Shown here: positions 1 through 6,990 of the stretch, piece after piece
Position numbering within the stretch: position 1 is the first letter of the stretch
How the letters are laid out: each line of letters opens with the position of its first letter
From: Thermus sp. CCB_US3_UF1
GTDB taxonomy: Bacteria; Deinococcota; Deinococci; Deinococcales; Thermaceae
Direction: 5' to 3'
Assembly (NCBI RefSeq): GCF_000236585.1
Contig: NC_017278.1
Coordinates: 558,001-622,000, forward strand
DNA length: 64,000 nt
Position numbers and translations under genes: made by a program
The notes under the pieces: model-generated
Databases searched by the model: none
The model's input: the letters and a program-made list of their open reading frames with translations, nothing else
What the model was told of the DNA's origin: nothing

Positions 1-585
1 GAAGACGCTATGCTTGGGCTCTCCGGTGATGAAGAGGTCGGCCTCCACCCGGCCCACCAGGCCCGCCGCCCCTCCGGAGACGATCACCACCTCCACCACG
101 GTGTCCGCCCCCCCCTGGTGCACCAGGGGCTGCATGCCCGTGAGCTGGCCCAGCCGGTCCGCCACCTGGACCAGGGGGGTGGGGAAGGGGAAGCGGCCCT
201 TTACGCCCACGTCGTAAGGCTCCAGGTCCCCTAGGCCCAGGGCCCGGGCGAGCTCGTGGTTGTTCCCCACCTCGGGGTGGGCGTCCAGGGGTAGGTGGGC
301 GGCGTAGAGGTTGATCCCACCCCGGAAGAGGAGTTCCAGCCGCCTTTTGTGGTGGCCGGTGATGGGAAAGGGGCGGCCCCAGAAGAGGCCGTGGTGGACC
401 AGGAGGAAGTCCACCCCCTCCTCGAGGGCCTTCTGGAAGATGGCTTCTCCAGCGTCCACCGCCGCCCCCACCTTGGTGACTTCCCCCTTGCCTTCCACCT
501 GTAAGCCGTTCAGGGAGGGGTCCTGGGGGAAGTCCTGGAGGCGGAGGTAGGCGTTCAGGTAGCGCACCAGCGCGTCCCGCTCCAT
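1..585 (-). CDS. Nif3/YbgI-family dinuclear metal protein, 3' end outside window
   Basis: Reading from the ATG at 585 gives 195 codons open to base 1, so the C-terminus is missing. The protein begins MERDALVRYLNAYL and carries the family's N-terminal landmarks: NGLQVEG, the metal-binding LLVHHGLFWG, AAHLPLDAH and, near the cut, ITGEPKHSVF. Nif3-like proteins are hexameric with a two-metal site, often labelled 'GTP cyclohydrolase 1 type 2 homolog', but their physiological substrate is unsettled. It is transcribed away from the S9 peptidase gene. Family assignment is firm; function is not. Confidence 0.9.
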   Translation of the reverse strand, partial: MERDALVRYLNAYLRLQDFPQDPSLNGLQVEGKGEVTKVGAAVDAGEAIFQKALEEGVDFLLVHHGLFWGRPFPITGHHKRRLELLFRGGINLYAAHLPLDAHPEVGNNHELARALGLGDLEPYDVGVKGRFPFPTPLVQVADRLGQLTGMQPLVHQGGADTVVEVVIVSGGAAGLVGRVEADLFITGEPKHSVF

Positions 586-635
586 GGGCTCCAGCTTACT
601 ACCCTGCCGAGGGCCCCTGAAGAATGACCGGTCAG

Positions 636-641
636 TATCAT
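636..641 (+). promoter_or_regulatory. -10 box for leaderless S9 peptidase gene
   Basis: TATCAT lies six bases before the ATG at 648. This spacing is typical of leaderless Thermus transcripts and favours that start over the in-frame ATG at 624. I see no convincing -35 box. Confidence 0.5.
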
Positions 642-647
642 GGGGTC

Positions 648-2456
648 ATGGGACCCGAAGTCCTCCTAAAGGTGCGCTTTCTCTCCGACCTCACGGAAGG
701 CCCCGAGGGCCTGCCCCTTTTCCTCCTCACCGAGATCCAGGAGGGGGAGCCGCCCAAGTACCTTTCCCGCCTGGCCCTCTTTGACGGCGCCTTGCGCTTC
801 CTCACCCAGGAGGAGGCCAGGAAGCCCCGCTACGCCCACCCCTACGTCTACTTCCTGCGCCGGGTGGGGGAGGTCCAGGAGCTTTTCCGTCTGGACCTTC
901 GGGGGGGAGAGGCGGAGCGGCTTACGCAGACCGCCGGGGTGTTGGACTACGCCCTAGGGCCAGAGGGCCAGGTGGCCTTTTTGGCCCTGAAGGAAGCCCC
1001 CAAACCGGGGCTTCCCCGGACCTTTTCCGGCTGGCCCTTCAAGCTGGATGGCCGGGGCCTCCTCCCCGAAGGCCAGGTGGCCCTCTACCTCCTGCACGGG
1101 GGGGAGGTGCGCCTCCTTTTGGACCGCTACCCTGCCCCCAAGGAGATGGTCTTCGCCCCCGAGGGCCTGTACCTGGTCATGCCCGAGGATCCCCAGGCCC
1201 AGGCGGGGTGGCGGGACACCCTGTACCGGCTTAGGGAGGGGGGGTTGGAGAAGGTCTGGGGGGGCGTGGGCCCCATCTTTGCCCTGGAGTGGAGCCCGGA
1301 AGGGCTTTTCTTCCTGGGCCACGCCTTTGAGCGGGGCGGGGGGACCGAGGCCAGGCTCTACCACCTGCGGGATGGGGGGGTCCGGGTTCTCCTGGAGGGG
1401 AGCCTGCAGAACTCGGTGAACGCCGACCTGCGCTTCGGGGCCCATTTCCAGGGGCCCAAGTGGACGGAGGAAGGGGTGTACCTGGTGCGCACCGAAGGGG
1501 GAGAGGGGAGGCTCTACCGGGTGGGCCTGGACGGCCAGGCGGAGGCCCTTTCGGCTTCGGGGAGCGTCCTGGCCTTTGCCCGCACCCCCAAGGGCCTTTT
1601 CCTCCTCACCGAGGACTTTACCCGTCCAGCTCGCCTCGAGGGCCCCCTGGGGGTTTACGACCCCAACGAGGGCCTCTCCTTGCCCCTGGCGGAGCCCCAG
1701 GCCACGGCCTGGCAGAGCCCTGAGGGGCATAGGGTGCCGGGCTGGGTCCTGCTGCCCGAGGGGGAAGGCCCCCACCCCGTCATCCTCTACATCCATGGGG
1801 GGCCCCACACCGCCTTTGGCCGGGCCCCCATGCTGGAGTTCGCCCTCTACCGCCAGGCGGGGTACGCGGTGGCCTTCGCCAACCCTCGAGGCTCCACCGG
1901 TTACGGCCAGGACTTTGCCCTTCTGGAAGGGGCCTGGGGGGAGCGGGACGAGCGGGACCTCCTGGGCTTCCTGGACCACGTCCTGGCCCACTTTCCCCTG
2001 GACCCCGAGCGGGTGGGGGTGGCCGGGGGGAGCTACGGGGGGTACATGACCAACTGGCTCACCGCCCGCCACCCCGGGCGCTTCAAGGCGGCGGTCACCG
2101 ACCGGAGCATCTGCAACTGGCTCAGCTTCTTTGGGGCCAGCGACATCGGGCCCCGCTTCACCTACCTGGAGCTCTTCGCCAAACCCTGGGAGCGGCCCGA
2201 GGTCCTGTGGGAGAAAAGCCCCCTGCGCTACGTGCACCAGGTGCGCACCCCCACCTTGGTGGTCCACGCCGAAGGGGACCACCGCTGCCCCATGGACCAG
2301 GGGGAGACCTGGTACACCGCCCTTTGGCACCTGGGGGTCAAGACCCGCTTCCTGCGGGTTCCCGAGGAGGGGCATGAGCTTTCCCGCTCGGGCCGCCCCG
2401 ATCGGCGCCTGGCCCGGCTGAGGGCGTACCTGGACTGGTGGCGGGAAAACCTCTAG
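648..2456 (+). CDS. S9 family prolyl oligopeptidase / acylaminoacyl-peptidase-like
   Basis: This 602-residue protein has the S9 layout: an N-terminal beta-propeller-like region of about 330 residues followed by an alpha/beta-hydrolase domain. The hydrolase part shows YIHGGPH (oxyanion region), the nucleophile motif GGSYGGY with Ser462, Asp544 in HAEGDH and His576 in EEGHEL, completing the triad. S9 enzymes cut short peptides after proline or release blocked N-terminal residues; which applies here cannot be told. There is no signal peptide, so it should be cytoplasmic. I prefer the start at 648 because of the -10 box six bases upstream; 624 is the alternative. A hairpin terminator follows. Confidence 0.9.
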   Translation: MGPEVLLKVRFLSDLTEGPEGLPLFLLTEIQEGEPPKYLSRLALFDGALRFLTQEEARKPRYAHPYVYFLRRVGEVQELFRLDLRGGEAERLTQTAGVLDYALGPEGQVAFLALKEAPKPGLPRTFSGWPFKLDGRGLLPEGQVALYLLHGGEVRLLLDRYPAPKEMVFAPEGLYLVMPEDPQAQAGWRDTLYRLREGGLEKVWGGVGPIFALEWSPEGLFFLGHAFERGGGTEARLYHLRDGGVRVLLEGSLQNSVNADLRFGAHFQGPKWTEEGVYLVRTEGGEGRLYRVGLDGQAEALSASGSVLAFARTPKGLFLLTEDFTRPARLEGPLGVYDPNEGLSLPLAEPQATAWQSPEGHRVPGWVLLPEGEGPHPVILYIHGGPHTAFGRAPMLEFALYRQAGYAVAFANPRGSTGYGQDFALLEGAWGERDERDLLGFLDHVLAHFPLDPERVGVAGGSYGGYMTNWLTARHPGRFKAAVTDRSICNWLSFFGASDIGPRFTYLELFAKPWERPEVLWEKSPLRYVHQVRTPTLVVHAEGDHRCPMDQGETWYTALWHLGVKTRFLRVPEEGHELSRSGRPDRRLARLRAYLDWWRENL

Positions 2457-2462
2457 GGCTTG

Positions 2463-2492
2463 CCCCCCTGCCCTAGGGCAGGGGGGCTTTTC
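2463..2492. terminator. Bidirectional hairpin terminator
   Basis: A perfect 24-bp palindrome (2463-2486) made of a C6 run, TGCCCTAGGGCA and a G6 run is followed by CTTTTCC on the plus strand. It lies between the convergent S9 peptidase and DUF3467 genes. Confidence 0.75.
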
Positions 2493-2498
2493 CTCGGC

Positions 2499-2765
2499 CT
2501 AAGCTTGTCCCTCGGCCACGGGCTCGGGGATGGGGCCGAAGGTCTCCTCGTAGCGGGCCACGTTCTCCGCTAGGCTGCGCAGGAGGGCCTTGGCGTGCTG
2601 GGGGCTGGTGATGACCCGGCTCACCACCATGGCCCCTCCCTGGGGCTGGAGGAGGGCAAAATCCAGGATGAACTCGTTCTTGGTGTGGGCGATGAGGGCC
2701 AGGTTGGTGTAGCGGCCCAGGGCGGTATCCTTGTCGATCTGGATGTCCAGTTTCATCTCGGTCAT
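2499..2765 (-). CDS. DUF3467 domain protein
   Basis: An 88-residue protein matching the DUF3467 family over nearly its full length: the strand-rich start (YTNLALIAHT), the EFILDFALLQPQGG core and the C-terminal helix VSRVITSPQHAKALL...ENVARYEE. The family's biochemical role is unknown to me. It is the last gene of a minus-strand unit and its ATG overlaps the stop of the roadblock gene upstream (ATGA), implying translational coupling. The association with three roadblock proteins is the only functional hint. Confidence 0.8.
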   Translation of the reverse strand: MTEMKLDIQIDKDTALGRYTNLALIAHTKNEFILDFALLQPQGGAMVVSRVITSPQHAKALLRSLAENVARYEETFGPIPEPVAEGQA

Positions 2766-3109
2766 GCCAACGCCTCCTCTATCTTGGGCAACGCCTTCTT
2801 CAGGGCCAGCCGCACCCGGCCCAGGCTTTTCACCCCGTCCAGAAAGAGGAGGAGGTGGTGGCCGGATAGGGGCACCAAGAGGAGCGCGCCCTCCGGGTAC
2901 TCTACCATGATCTCCTCCACCGCCTCCTGGTTCAGGCTCTGGGCCAGGGCCTTGGCCGTGCCCAGGACCGTGGCCGCCCGGGCGGAGAGGAGGGTGGCCT
3001 CGGGGGCCCCTTCCTCCCGGACCTCCTCCACCACAAACCCTTCCTCGCTGAGGAGGGCCACCGCCCGTACCCCCCGGGTTTCCTTCAGCTCCTTCAGGAT
3101 CTCGTCCAC
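2762..3109 (-). CDS. Roadblock/LC7 domain protein (paralogue 1)
   Basis: A 115-residue single-domain protein. It opens with a helix (DEILKELKETRG), then the strand pair VRAVALLSEEGFVVEEV, a long central helix and GALLLVPLSGHHLLLFLDG, which is the roadblock/LC7 (MglB-like) fold signature. Such proteins dimerise and typically act as partners or GTPase-activating proteins of small Ras-like GTPases such as MglA. No GTPase gene is adjacent. It overlaps the DUF3467 gene by 4 bp and follows a second roadblock gene by 14 bp. Confidence 0.75.
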   Translation of the reverse strand: MDEILKELKETRGVRAVALLSEEGFVVEEVREEGAPEATLLSARAATVLGTAKALAQSLNQEAVEEIMVEYPEGALLLVPLSGHHLLLFLDGVKSLGRVRLALKKALPKIEEALA

Positions 3110-3123
3110 CGTGCCTCCTCCCG

Positions 3124-3453
3124 TTACAGGTTCTGGATCTTCAGGGCAATGCGGGAGAGCTCCTGGCCCACGGCCTTGCGGTCCATACCCCGCTCCAGGA
3201 CCGCTCCCAGAAGGTACTCCCCCACCTTGAGGGCCAGGAGCTCCTGCTGCTCGGTGGCCAAGGTGAAGCGCCGTACCTCCCCGGAGAGGGCCTCCGCCAA
3301 GGGGGTAAGGTGCCGCACCACGGAGGCCAGCTCCGCGGCCAGGACCTCGGCCGGGGGGGATCCACGGCCCAACGCCTCGATGACCAGGCCGTCCAAACCG
3401 GTAAGCACCGCCCGGCGCACCCCGAGGGCGGCCAGGCTTTCTAGGTAAGCCAT
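3124..3453 (-). CDS. Roadblock/LC7 domain protein (paralogue 2)
   Basis: This 109-residue protein shows the roadblock pattern: helix SLAALG, strands VRRAVLTGLDGLVIEAL, the helix EVLAAELASVVRHL, then FTLATEQQELLALKVGEYLLGAVLE. It overlaps the upstream roadblock gene by 13 bp, so it was probably co-translated with it. It is divergent in sequence from both neighbours, pointing to an old duplication and possible heterodimers rather than a recent repeat. The specific partner is unknown. Confidence 0.75.
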   Translation of the reverse strand: MAYLESLAALGVRRAVLTGLDGLVIEALGRGSPPAEVLAAELASVVRHLTPLAEALSGEVRRFTLATEQQELLALKVGEYLLGAVLERGMDRKAVGQELSRIALKIQNL

Positions 3454-3827
3454 CCCGTCACCTCCGCCAAGCGCTCGGCCACCTGGGTCGCCTGCAGGCG
3501 GGCCTGGCCCAGGTTGGCCTCAGGCCCCATGAGGACCAGGAGGAAGAGGCTTTCCTGGGGGGTAAGGCCTGGGGTTGCCCGCGCCATCCGGGCATAGCCT
3601 ACCACGGGGTGGCCCACCACCAGGAGTTCCTGGATCTGGGGGGAACCCAGGGCGCCGGCGTAGGCCCGCCCTGCCTGGCGTAGGAGGGCGGCGTGCTCGG
3701 CGATGGCTGCCTCGAGGTCCACCCGCCGCCGCCGCACCCCTTCCACCAGCAACCCGTCCAGGGTACCCAGGGCGGCGGCGAAGCTCCCCTCCACCCGGTC
3801 CAGAAGGCTTTGCAGGAGTTCTTCCAT
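3441..3827 (-). CDS. Roadblock/LC7-like protein (paralogue 3)
   Basis: A 128-residue protein that begins MEELLQSLLDRV, then strands AAALGTLDGLLVEGV, a long helix (AAIAEHAALLRQAGRAY), QELLVVGHPVVGYARM and ESLFLLVLMGPEANLGQARL. The fold pattern resembles roadblock/LC7 domains, though less clearly than the two following genes. It lies 3 bp after recR in the same unit. The run recR, then three roadblock genes, then DUF3467 suggests co-transcription; no direct link between RecR and the roadblock proteins is implied. Confidence 0.65.
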   Translation of the reverse strand: MEELLQSLLDRVEGSFAAALGTLDGLLVEGVRRRRVDLEAAIAEHAALLRQAGRAYAGALGSPQIQELLVVGHPVVGYARMARATPGLTPQESLFLLVLMGPEANLGQARLQATQVAERLAEVTGWLT

Positions 3828-3830
3828 GGA

Positions 3831-4415
3831 TTAGATGGGTTTGCGCCCCTCCAGGGCCCGGCCCAGGGTGACCTCGTCCACGTACTCCAGGCTTCCCCCC
3901 ACGGGAAGGCCGTAGGCCAGCCGGGTGGCCTTCACCCCCCGGCGCTTCAGCTCCTCCGCCAGGTACAAGGCGGTGGCCTCGCCTTCCACGGTCATGGAGG
4001 TGGCCAGCACCACCTCCCTCACCCCGGCCAGCCTCGGCCAGAGGCTTTCCAGGTTGAGTTCCCGGGGCCCCACCCCCTCCAGGGGGTTCAGGGCCCCCCC
4101 CAGGACATGGTAGACCCCGGGGAACTCCCCGCTCCGCTCCAGGGCGAAGAGGTCGGCCACGCTCTCCACCACCGCCAAGAGGCCGCGGTCCCGGCCCTCG
4201 TCCTGGCAGATGGGGCAAAGCTCCCCCTCGGCCAGGTTGCCGCAGACCCGGCAGAGGCCCAAGGCTTCCAGGCCCGCCAAGGCCTCCCTTAGCTCCCCCG
4301 CCTCCTCCCGGTGGAAGGCCAGGTGCAAGGAGAGCTTCTGCGCCGTCTTGGGGCCGATCCCTGGCAGGCGGGAGAGGGCCCGGGCCAGCTTGAGGAGGCG
4401 CTCAGGGTAGCGCAT
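3831..4415 (-). CDS. recR: Recombination mediator protein RecR
   Basis: A 194-residue protein of normal RecR length. The N-terminal helix-hairpin-helix reads LSRLPGIGPKTAQKL. A C4 zinc finger follows (CRVCGNLAEGELCPIC), then the Toprim domain beginning LLAVVESVADLFALE and containing YHVLGGALNPLEG. The C-terminal GLPVGGSLEYVDEVTL Walker-B-like motif is intact. RecR forms tetrameric clamps and works with RecO and RecF to load RecA on gapped DNA. It starts 1 bp after the ebfC stop, the classic ebfC(ybaB)-recR pairing. Confidence 0.97.
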   Translation of the reverse strand: MRYPERLLKLARALSRLPGIGPKTAQKLSLHLAFHREEAGELREALAGLEALGLCRVCGNLAEGELCPICQDEGRDRGLLAVVESVADLFALERSGEFPGVYHVLGGALNPLEGVGPRELNLESLWPRLAGVREVVLATSMTVEGEATALYLAEELKRRGVKATRLAYGLPVGGSLEYVDEVTLGRALEGRKPI

Positions 4416-4416
4416 C

Positions 4417-4734
4417 CTAGAAGAGCTTGCCCAGCATCTGCCCCACGCCGCCCAGCTCCCGGCTCATCTCCTTCTCCGAGAGCTCGTGGGCCTTCTTCTG
4501 GGCATCCTGGATGGCCACCAAAAGGAGGTCTTCCAGGCCCTCCAGGTCGTCCCGGAAGGCCTCGAGGACCTCGGGCTTCAGGCGCACGGCCAGGATCTTC
4601 CCGTGGCCGTTGGCCTCCACCTCCACCAGACCCTGGGCGGTGCCCACCACGGTCAGGGTTTCCAGGCGCTCCTGGATCTCCGCCGCCTTCTTCTGTGCTT
4701 TCTGGGCCTCCTTCAAGAGCTTCTGCAGGTTCAT
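4417..4734 (-). CDS. ebfC: YbaB/EbfC nucleoid-associated protein
   Basis: A 105-residue protein starting MNLQKLLKEAQKAQ at 4734, with a GGGGGAGGGAG ribosome-binding site upstream. The amphipathic N-terminal helix rich in Lys and Gln, the VEVEANGHGKILAVRL strand pair and the C-terminal helix are the YbaB/EbfC signature. The family forms DNA-binding dimers, and neighbourhood with recR is conserved in bacteria. A much longer upstream reading of the same frame runs antisense through hemB and is rejected. Confidence 0.93.
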   Translation of the reverse strand: MNLQKLLKEAQKAQKKAAEIQERLETLTVVGTAQGLVEVEANGHGKILAVRLKPEVLEAFRDDLEGLEDLLLVAIQDAQKKAHELSEKEMSRELGGVGQMLGKLF

Positions 4735-4749
4735 GCTCCCTCCCCCATG

Positions 4750-4757
4750 AGTATAGT
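4750..4757. promoter_or_regulatory. Overlapping back-to-back -10 boxes, ebfC and hemB
   Basis: AGTATAGT reads TATAGT on the plus strand (4752-4757), seven bases before the hemB ATG at 4765. On the minus strand it reads TATACT (4755-4750), upstream of the ebfC ribosome-binding site. The two promoters share four bases, so RNA polymerase cannot occupy both at once. Confidence 0.6.
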
Positions 4758-4764
4758 GGAAGCC

Positions 4765-5745
4765 ATGGAGCGCCCAAGAAGGCTTCGTTCCCCCCTCTTG
4801 CGCCGCCTGGTGGCCGAGGTGGACCTCTCCCCCCGCCACCTCATCCTCCCCCTCTTCGTCAAGGAAGGGGGGGAGCCGGAGGAGGTGGCCTCCATGCCGG
4901 GGGTCTTCCGCCATCCCCTTTCCCGCCTGCCCCAGGTGGGGGAGGCGGCCTTGGAAGCCGGTCTGGGCGGGGTGATCCTCTTTGGCGTCCTGCCCGAGGA
5001 GGCCAAGGACCCCTGGGGCCAGGGGGCCTACGCGGAGGAGGGGGTGGTCCAGCGGGCCATCCGCCTCCTCAAGGAGGCCTTCCCCGAGCTTTTGGTCCTG
5101 GCCGACACCTGCCTCTGCGAGTACACGGACCACGGCCACTGCGGGGTGGTGCGCCAGGGGCCCCTGGGGTTTTACGTGGACAACGACGCCACCTTGGACC
5201 TCCTGGCCAAGACCGCCCTTTCCCAGGCCCAGGCGGGGGCGGACGTGGTGGCCCCCAGCGCCATGATGGACGGCCAGGTGCAGGCCATCCGCCAGGCCCT
5301 GGACCAAGGCGGTTTCCCCCACGTGCCCATCCTGTCCTACGCGGTGAAGTACGCCTCCGCCTTCTACGGCCCCTTCCGCGAGGCGGCGGCCAGCGCCCCC
5401 CAGTTCGGGGACCGTTCCGGTTACCAGATGGATCCCCGGGCGGGCCTGTGGGATGCCCTGCGGGAGGCCCGGCTGGATGACCTCGAGGGGGCCGACCTCC
5501 TCATGGTCAAGCCCGCCCTTCCCTACCTGGACGTGCTCCACGCCCTGAGGGAGCGCTTCGCCAAGCCCCTTTTCGCCTACCAGGTCTCGGGGGAGTACGC
5601 CATGCTCAAGGCGGCGGCCCTAAGGGGCTGGCTGGAGGAAAGGCGGGCGGTGCTGGAAAGCCTTTATGCCCTTAGGCGGGCCGGGGCCCAGGGGATCCTC
5701 ACCTACTACGCCCTGGAAGCAGCCCGCTGGCTCAAGGAAGGCTAG
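4765..5745 (+). CDS. hemB: Delta-aminolevulinic acid dehydratase (porphobilinogen synthase)
   Basis: A 326-residue enzyme that condenses two 5-aminolevulinate molecules to porphobilinogen in heme and corrin synthesis. The zinc-site cysteines Cys116, Cys118 and Cys126 sit in DTCLCEYTDHGHCG. The two Schiff-base lysines are Lys195 (SYAVKYAS) and Lys249 (LMVKPALPYLD). The metal-site cysteines mark the zinc-dependent type. A start at 4747 is possible, but the -10 box TATAGT seven bases before 4765 supports a leaderless start there. It overlaps the convergent MFS gene by 4 bp. Heme supply fits the cytochrome-rich island downstream, though that link is inference. Confidence 0.96.
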   Translation: MERPRRLRSPLLRRLVAEVDLSPRHLILPLFVKEGGEPEEVASMPGVFRHPLSRLPQVGEAALEAGLGGVILFGVLPEEAKDPWGQGAYAEEGVVQRAIRLLKEAFPELLVLADTCLCEYTDHGHCGVVRQGPLGFYVDNDATLDLLAKTALSQAQAGADVVAPSAMMDGQVQAIRQALDQGGFPHVPILSYAVKYASAFYGPFREAAASAPQFGDRSGYQMDPRAGLWDALREARLDDLEGADLLMVKPALPYLDVLHALRERFAKPLFAYQVSGEYAMLKAAALRGWLEERRAVLESLYALRRAGAQGILTYYALEAARWLKEG

Positions 5746-6944
5746 CCTGCGGTCTGGCGGCCATCCTGGGGTGCGGGGATGCCCCCGGTGAGCAGGGTGT
5801 AAAGGGCCGCCAGGCTTACCATGCCCCCGGCCAACAGGAAGACCATGGGGGCTCCCATGGGCCCTTCCAAGGCCCCGCCCAGCATGGTGCCGATGAGGAC
5901 CGCGGCGTTCATCACCGCGCCGAAGGCGGCGAAGATCCGCCCGCGCATCTCCTGGGGGGTGTTGAGCTGCAGGATGGAGCGGGCGGGGACGATGAAGGTC
6001 ATGTTGAGGAACCCACCCAGGAAAAAGGCCACCAGGACCCAGGCGAAGGTGGGGAAGAGGCCCACCGAAGCCTCAAAGAGCCCAAAGAGGAGGAGGCCAT
6101 AGAGGAAAAGCTTTTCCCGGGGCAGGCGGGCCAGGAGCCGGGGCATGGCCAGCCCCCCCAGGATGGCCCCCAGGGCCAAGGCCGCCTCCATGAAGCCAAA
6201 CCCGGCCGAGCCCACCCCCAGCCACTTGATGGCCAGCACCACCCCCAAGGCGGTTTCCACCGAGCCGAAGGCGGCGGCGGCGAAGAGGGTGCCCACGGTC
6301 CGGCGGATGGCCGGGTGGCGGCGGAGGTGGCCCAGGCCTTCCTTCACCCGGGCGAAGAAGCCGGCCTTGGGGATATGGTCGGGCTTCAGGGGAGGAAGCC
6401 CCATAAGGATGAGCCCCGAGGCCAGGTACGTGATGGCGTCCAGGTAGAAGGCAAAGGCCGGCCCCACCGCGGCCACCAGTACCCCGGCTGCCCCCACGAA
6501 GAGCACCTCGGAGAGCCGGTCGGCCAGGAGGATCAGGCTGTTGGCCTCGTCCACCTCCTCCTTGGGGACCAGGTCGGGTACCACCGCGTTCTGGATGGGG
6601 TCGTGCAGGTCACGAAGGAGCTCGATGAGGAAGACCAGGAGGAGGAGGGCCGGCAGGCTCTTGGCCCCCAGGAGGGGGATGAGGGCCACCAGGGGGGCCC
6701 GCAGCAGGTCGGACCAGACCAGGAGGGCCTTCCGGTCCTGGGTGTCGGCCCAGGCGGAGAGCAGGGGGGAGAAGACCACCGTTCCCAGGAGCTGCACCCC
6801 CAGGACCAAGGACACCCAAAGGGCGTTTTCCGTGAGCAGGTAGACCAGGACCAGGAGGGCCACCCGGTGGATCTTGCTTCCCGCCTGGGAAACCAAGTAG
6901 GAAAGGATCAGCCGGGCAAAGGCGGGGTGCCGCAAAGCCTTCAT
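5742..6944 (-). CDS. MFS transporter
   Basis: A 400-residue protein with about twelve hydrophobic segments in two six-helix halves. The cytoplasmic loop after helix 2 carries SAWADTQDRKAL, a variant of the MFS motif A (G-x3-D-x2-GR/KR). The start reads MKALRHPAFARLILSYLVSQ, typical of the EntS/DHA3-like branch whose members export siderophores or drugs. The substrate cannot be inferred. It has its own near-consensus promoter overlapping the end of the upstream gene, so it is probably transcribed independently of that gene. Confidence 0.85.
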   Translation of the reverse strand: MKALRHPAFARLILSYLVSQAGSKIHRVALLVLVYLLTENALWVSLVLGVQLLGTVVFSPLLSAWADTQDRKALLVWSDLLRAPLVALIPLLGAKSLPALLLLVFLIELLRDLHDPIQNAVVPDLVPKEEVDEANSLILLADRLSEVLFVGAAGVLVAAVGPAFAFYLDAITYLASGLILMGLPPLKPDHIPKAGFFARVKEGLGHLRRHPAIRRTVGTLFAAAAFGSVETALGVVLAIKWLGVGSAGFGFMEAALALGAILGGLAMPRLLARLPREKLFLYGLLLFGLFEASVGLFPTFAWVLVAFFLGGFLNMTFIVPARSILQLNTPQEMRGRIFAAFGAVMNAAVLIGTMLGGALEGPMGAPMVFLLAGGMVSLAALYTLLTGGIPAPQDGRQTAG

Positions 6945-6962
6945 AAAACCCCTTTCCCGGGG

Positions 6963-6990
6963 ATTATACCAAGGAGTGGGGTTTGGTCAA
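6963..6990 (-). promoter_or_regulatory. Promoter of the MFS transporter gene
   Basis: On the minus strand TTGACC (6990-6985) and a perfect TATAAT (6968-6963) are separated by 16 bp. The -35 box overlaps the stop codon of the upstream 571-residue gene. An AAAGGGG ribosome-binding site precedes the ATG at 6944. Confidence 0.8.

Noticed and set aside
954-2375. Long antisense frame under the S9 peptidase
   Set aside because: It is the typical Gly/Pro/Val-rich shadow of G+C-rich coding sequence, with no domain and no upstream signals.
4417-5541. 374-residue minus-strand frame ending in ebfC
   Set aside because: The part upstream of 4734 is antisense to hemB and low in complexity; family alignment and the ribosome-binding site fix the ebfC start at 4734.
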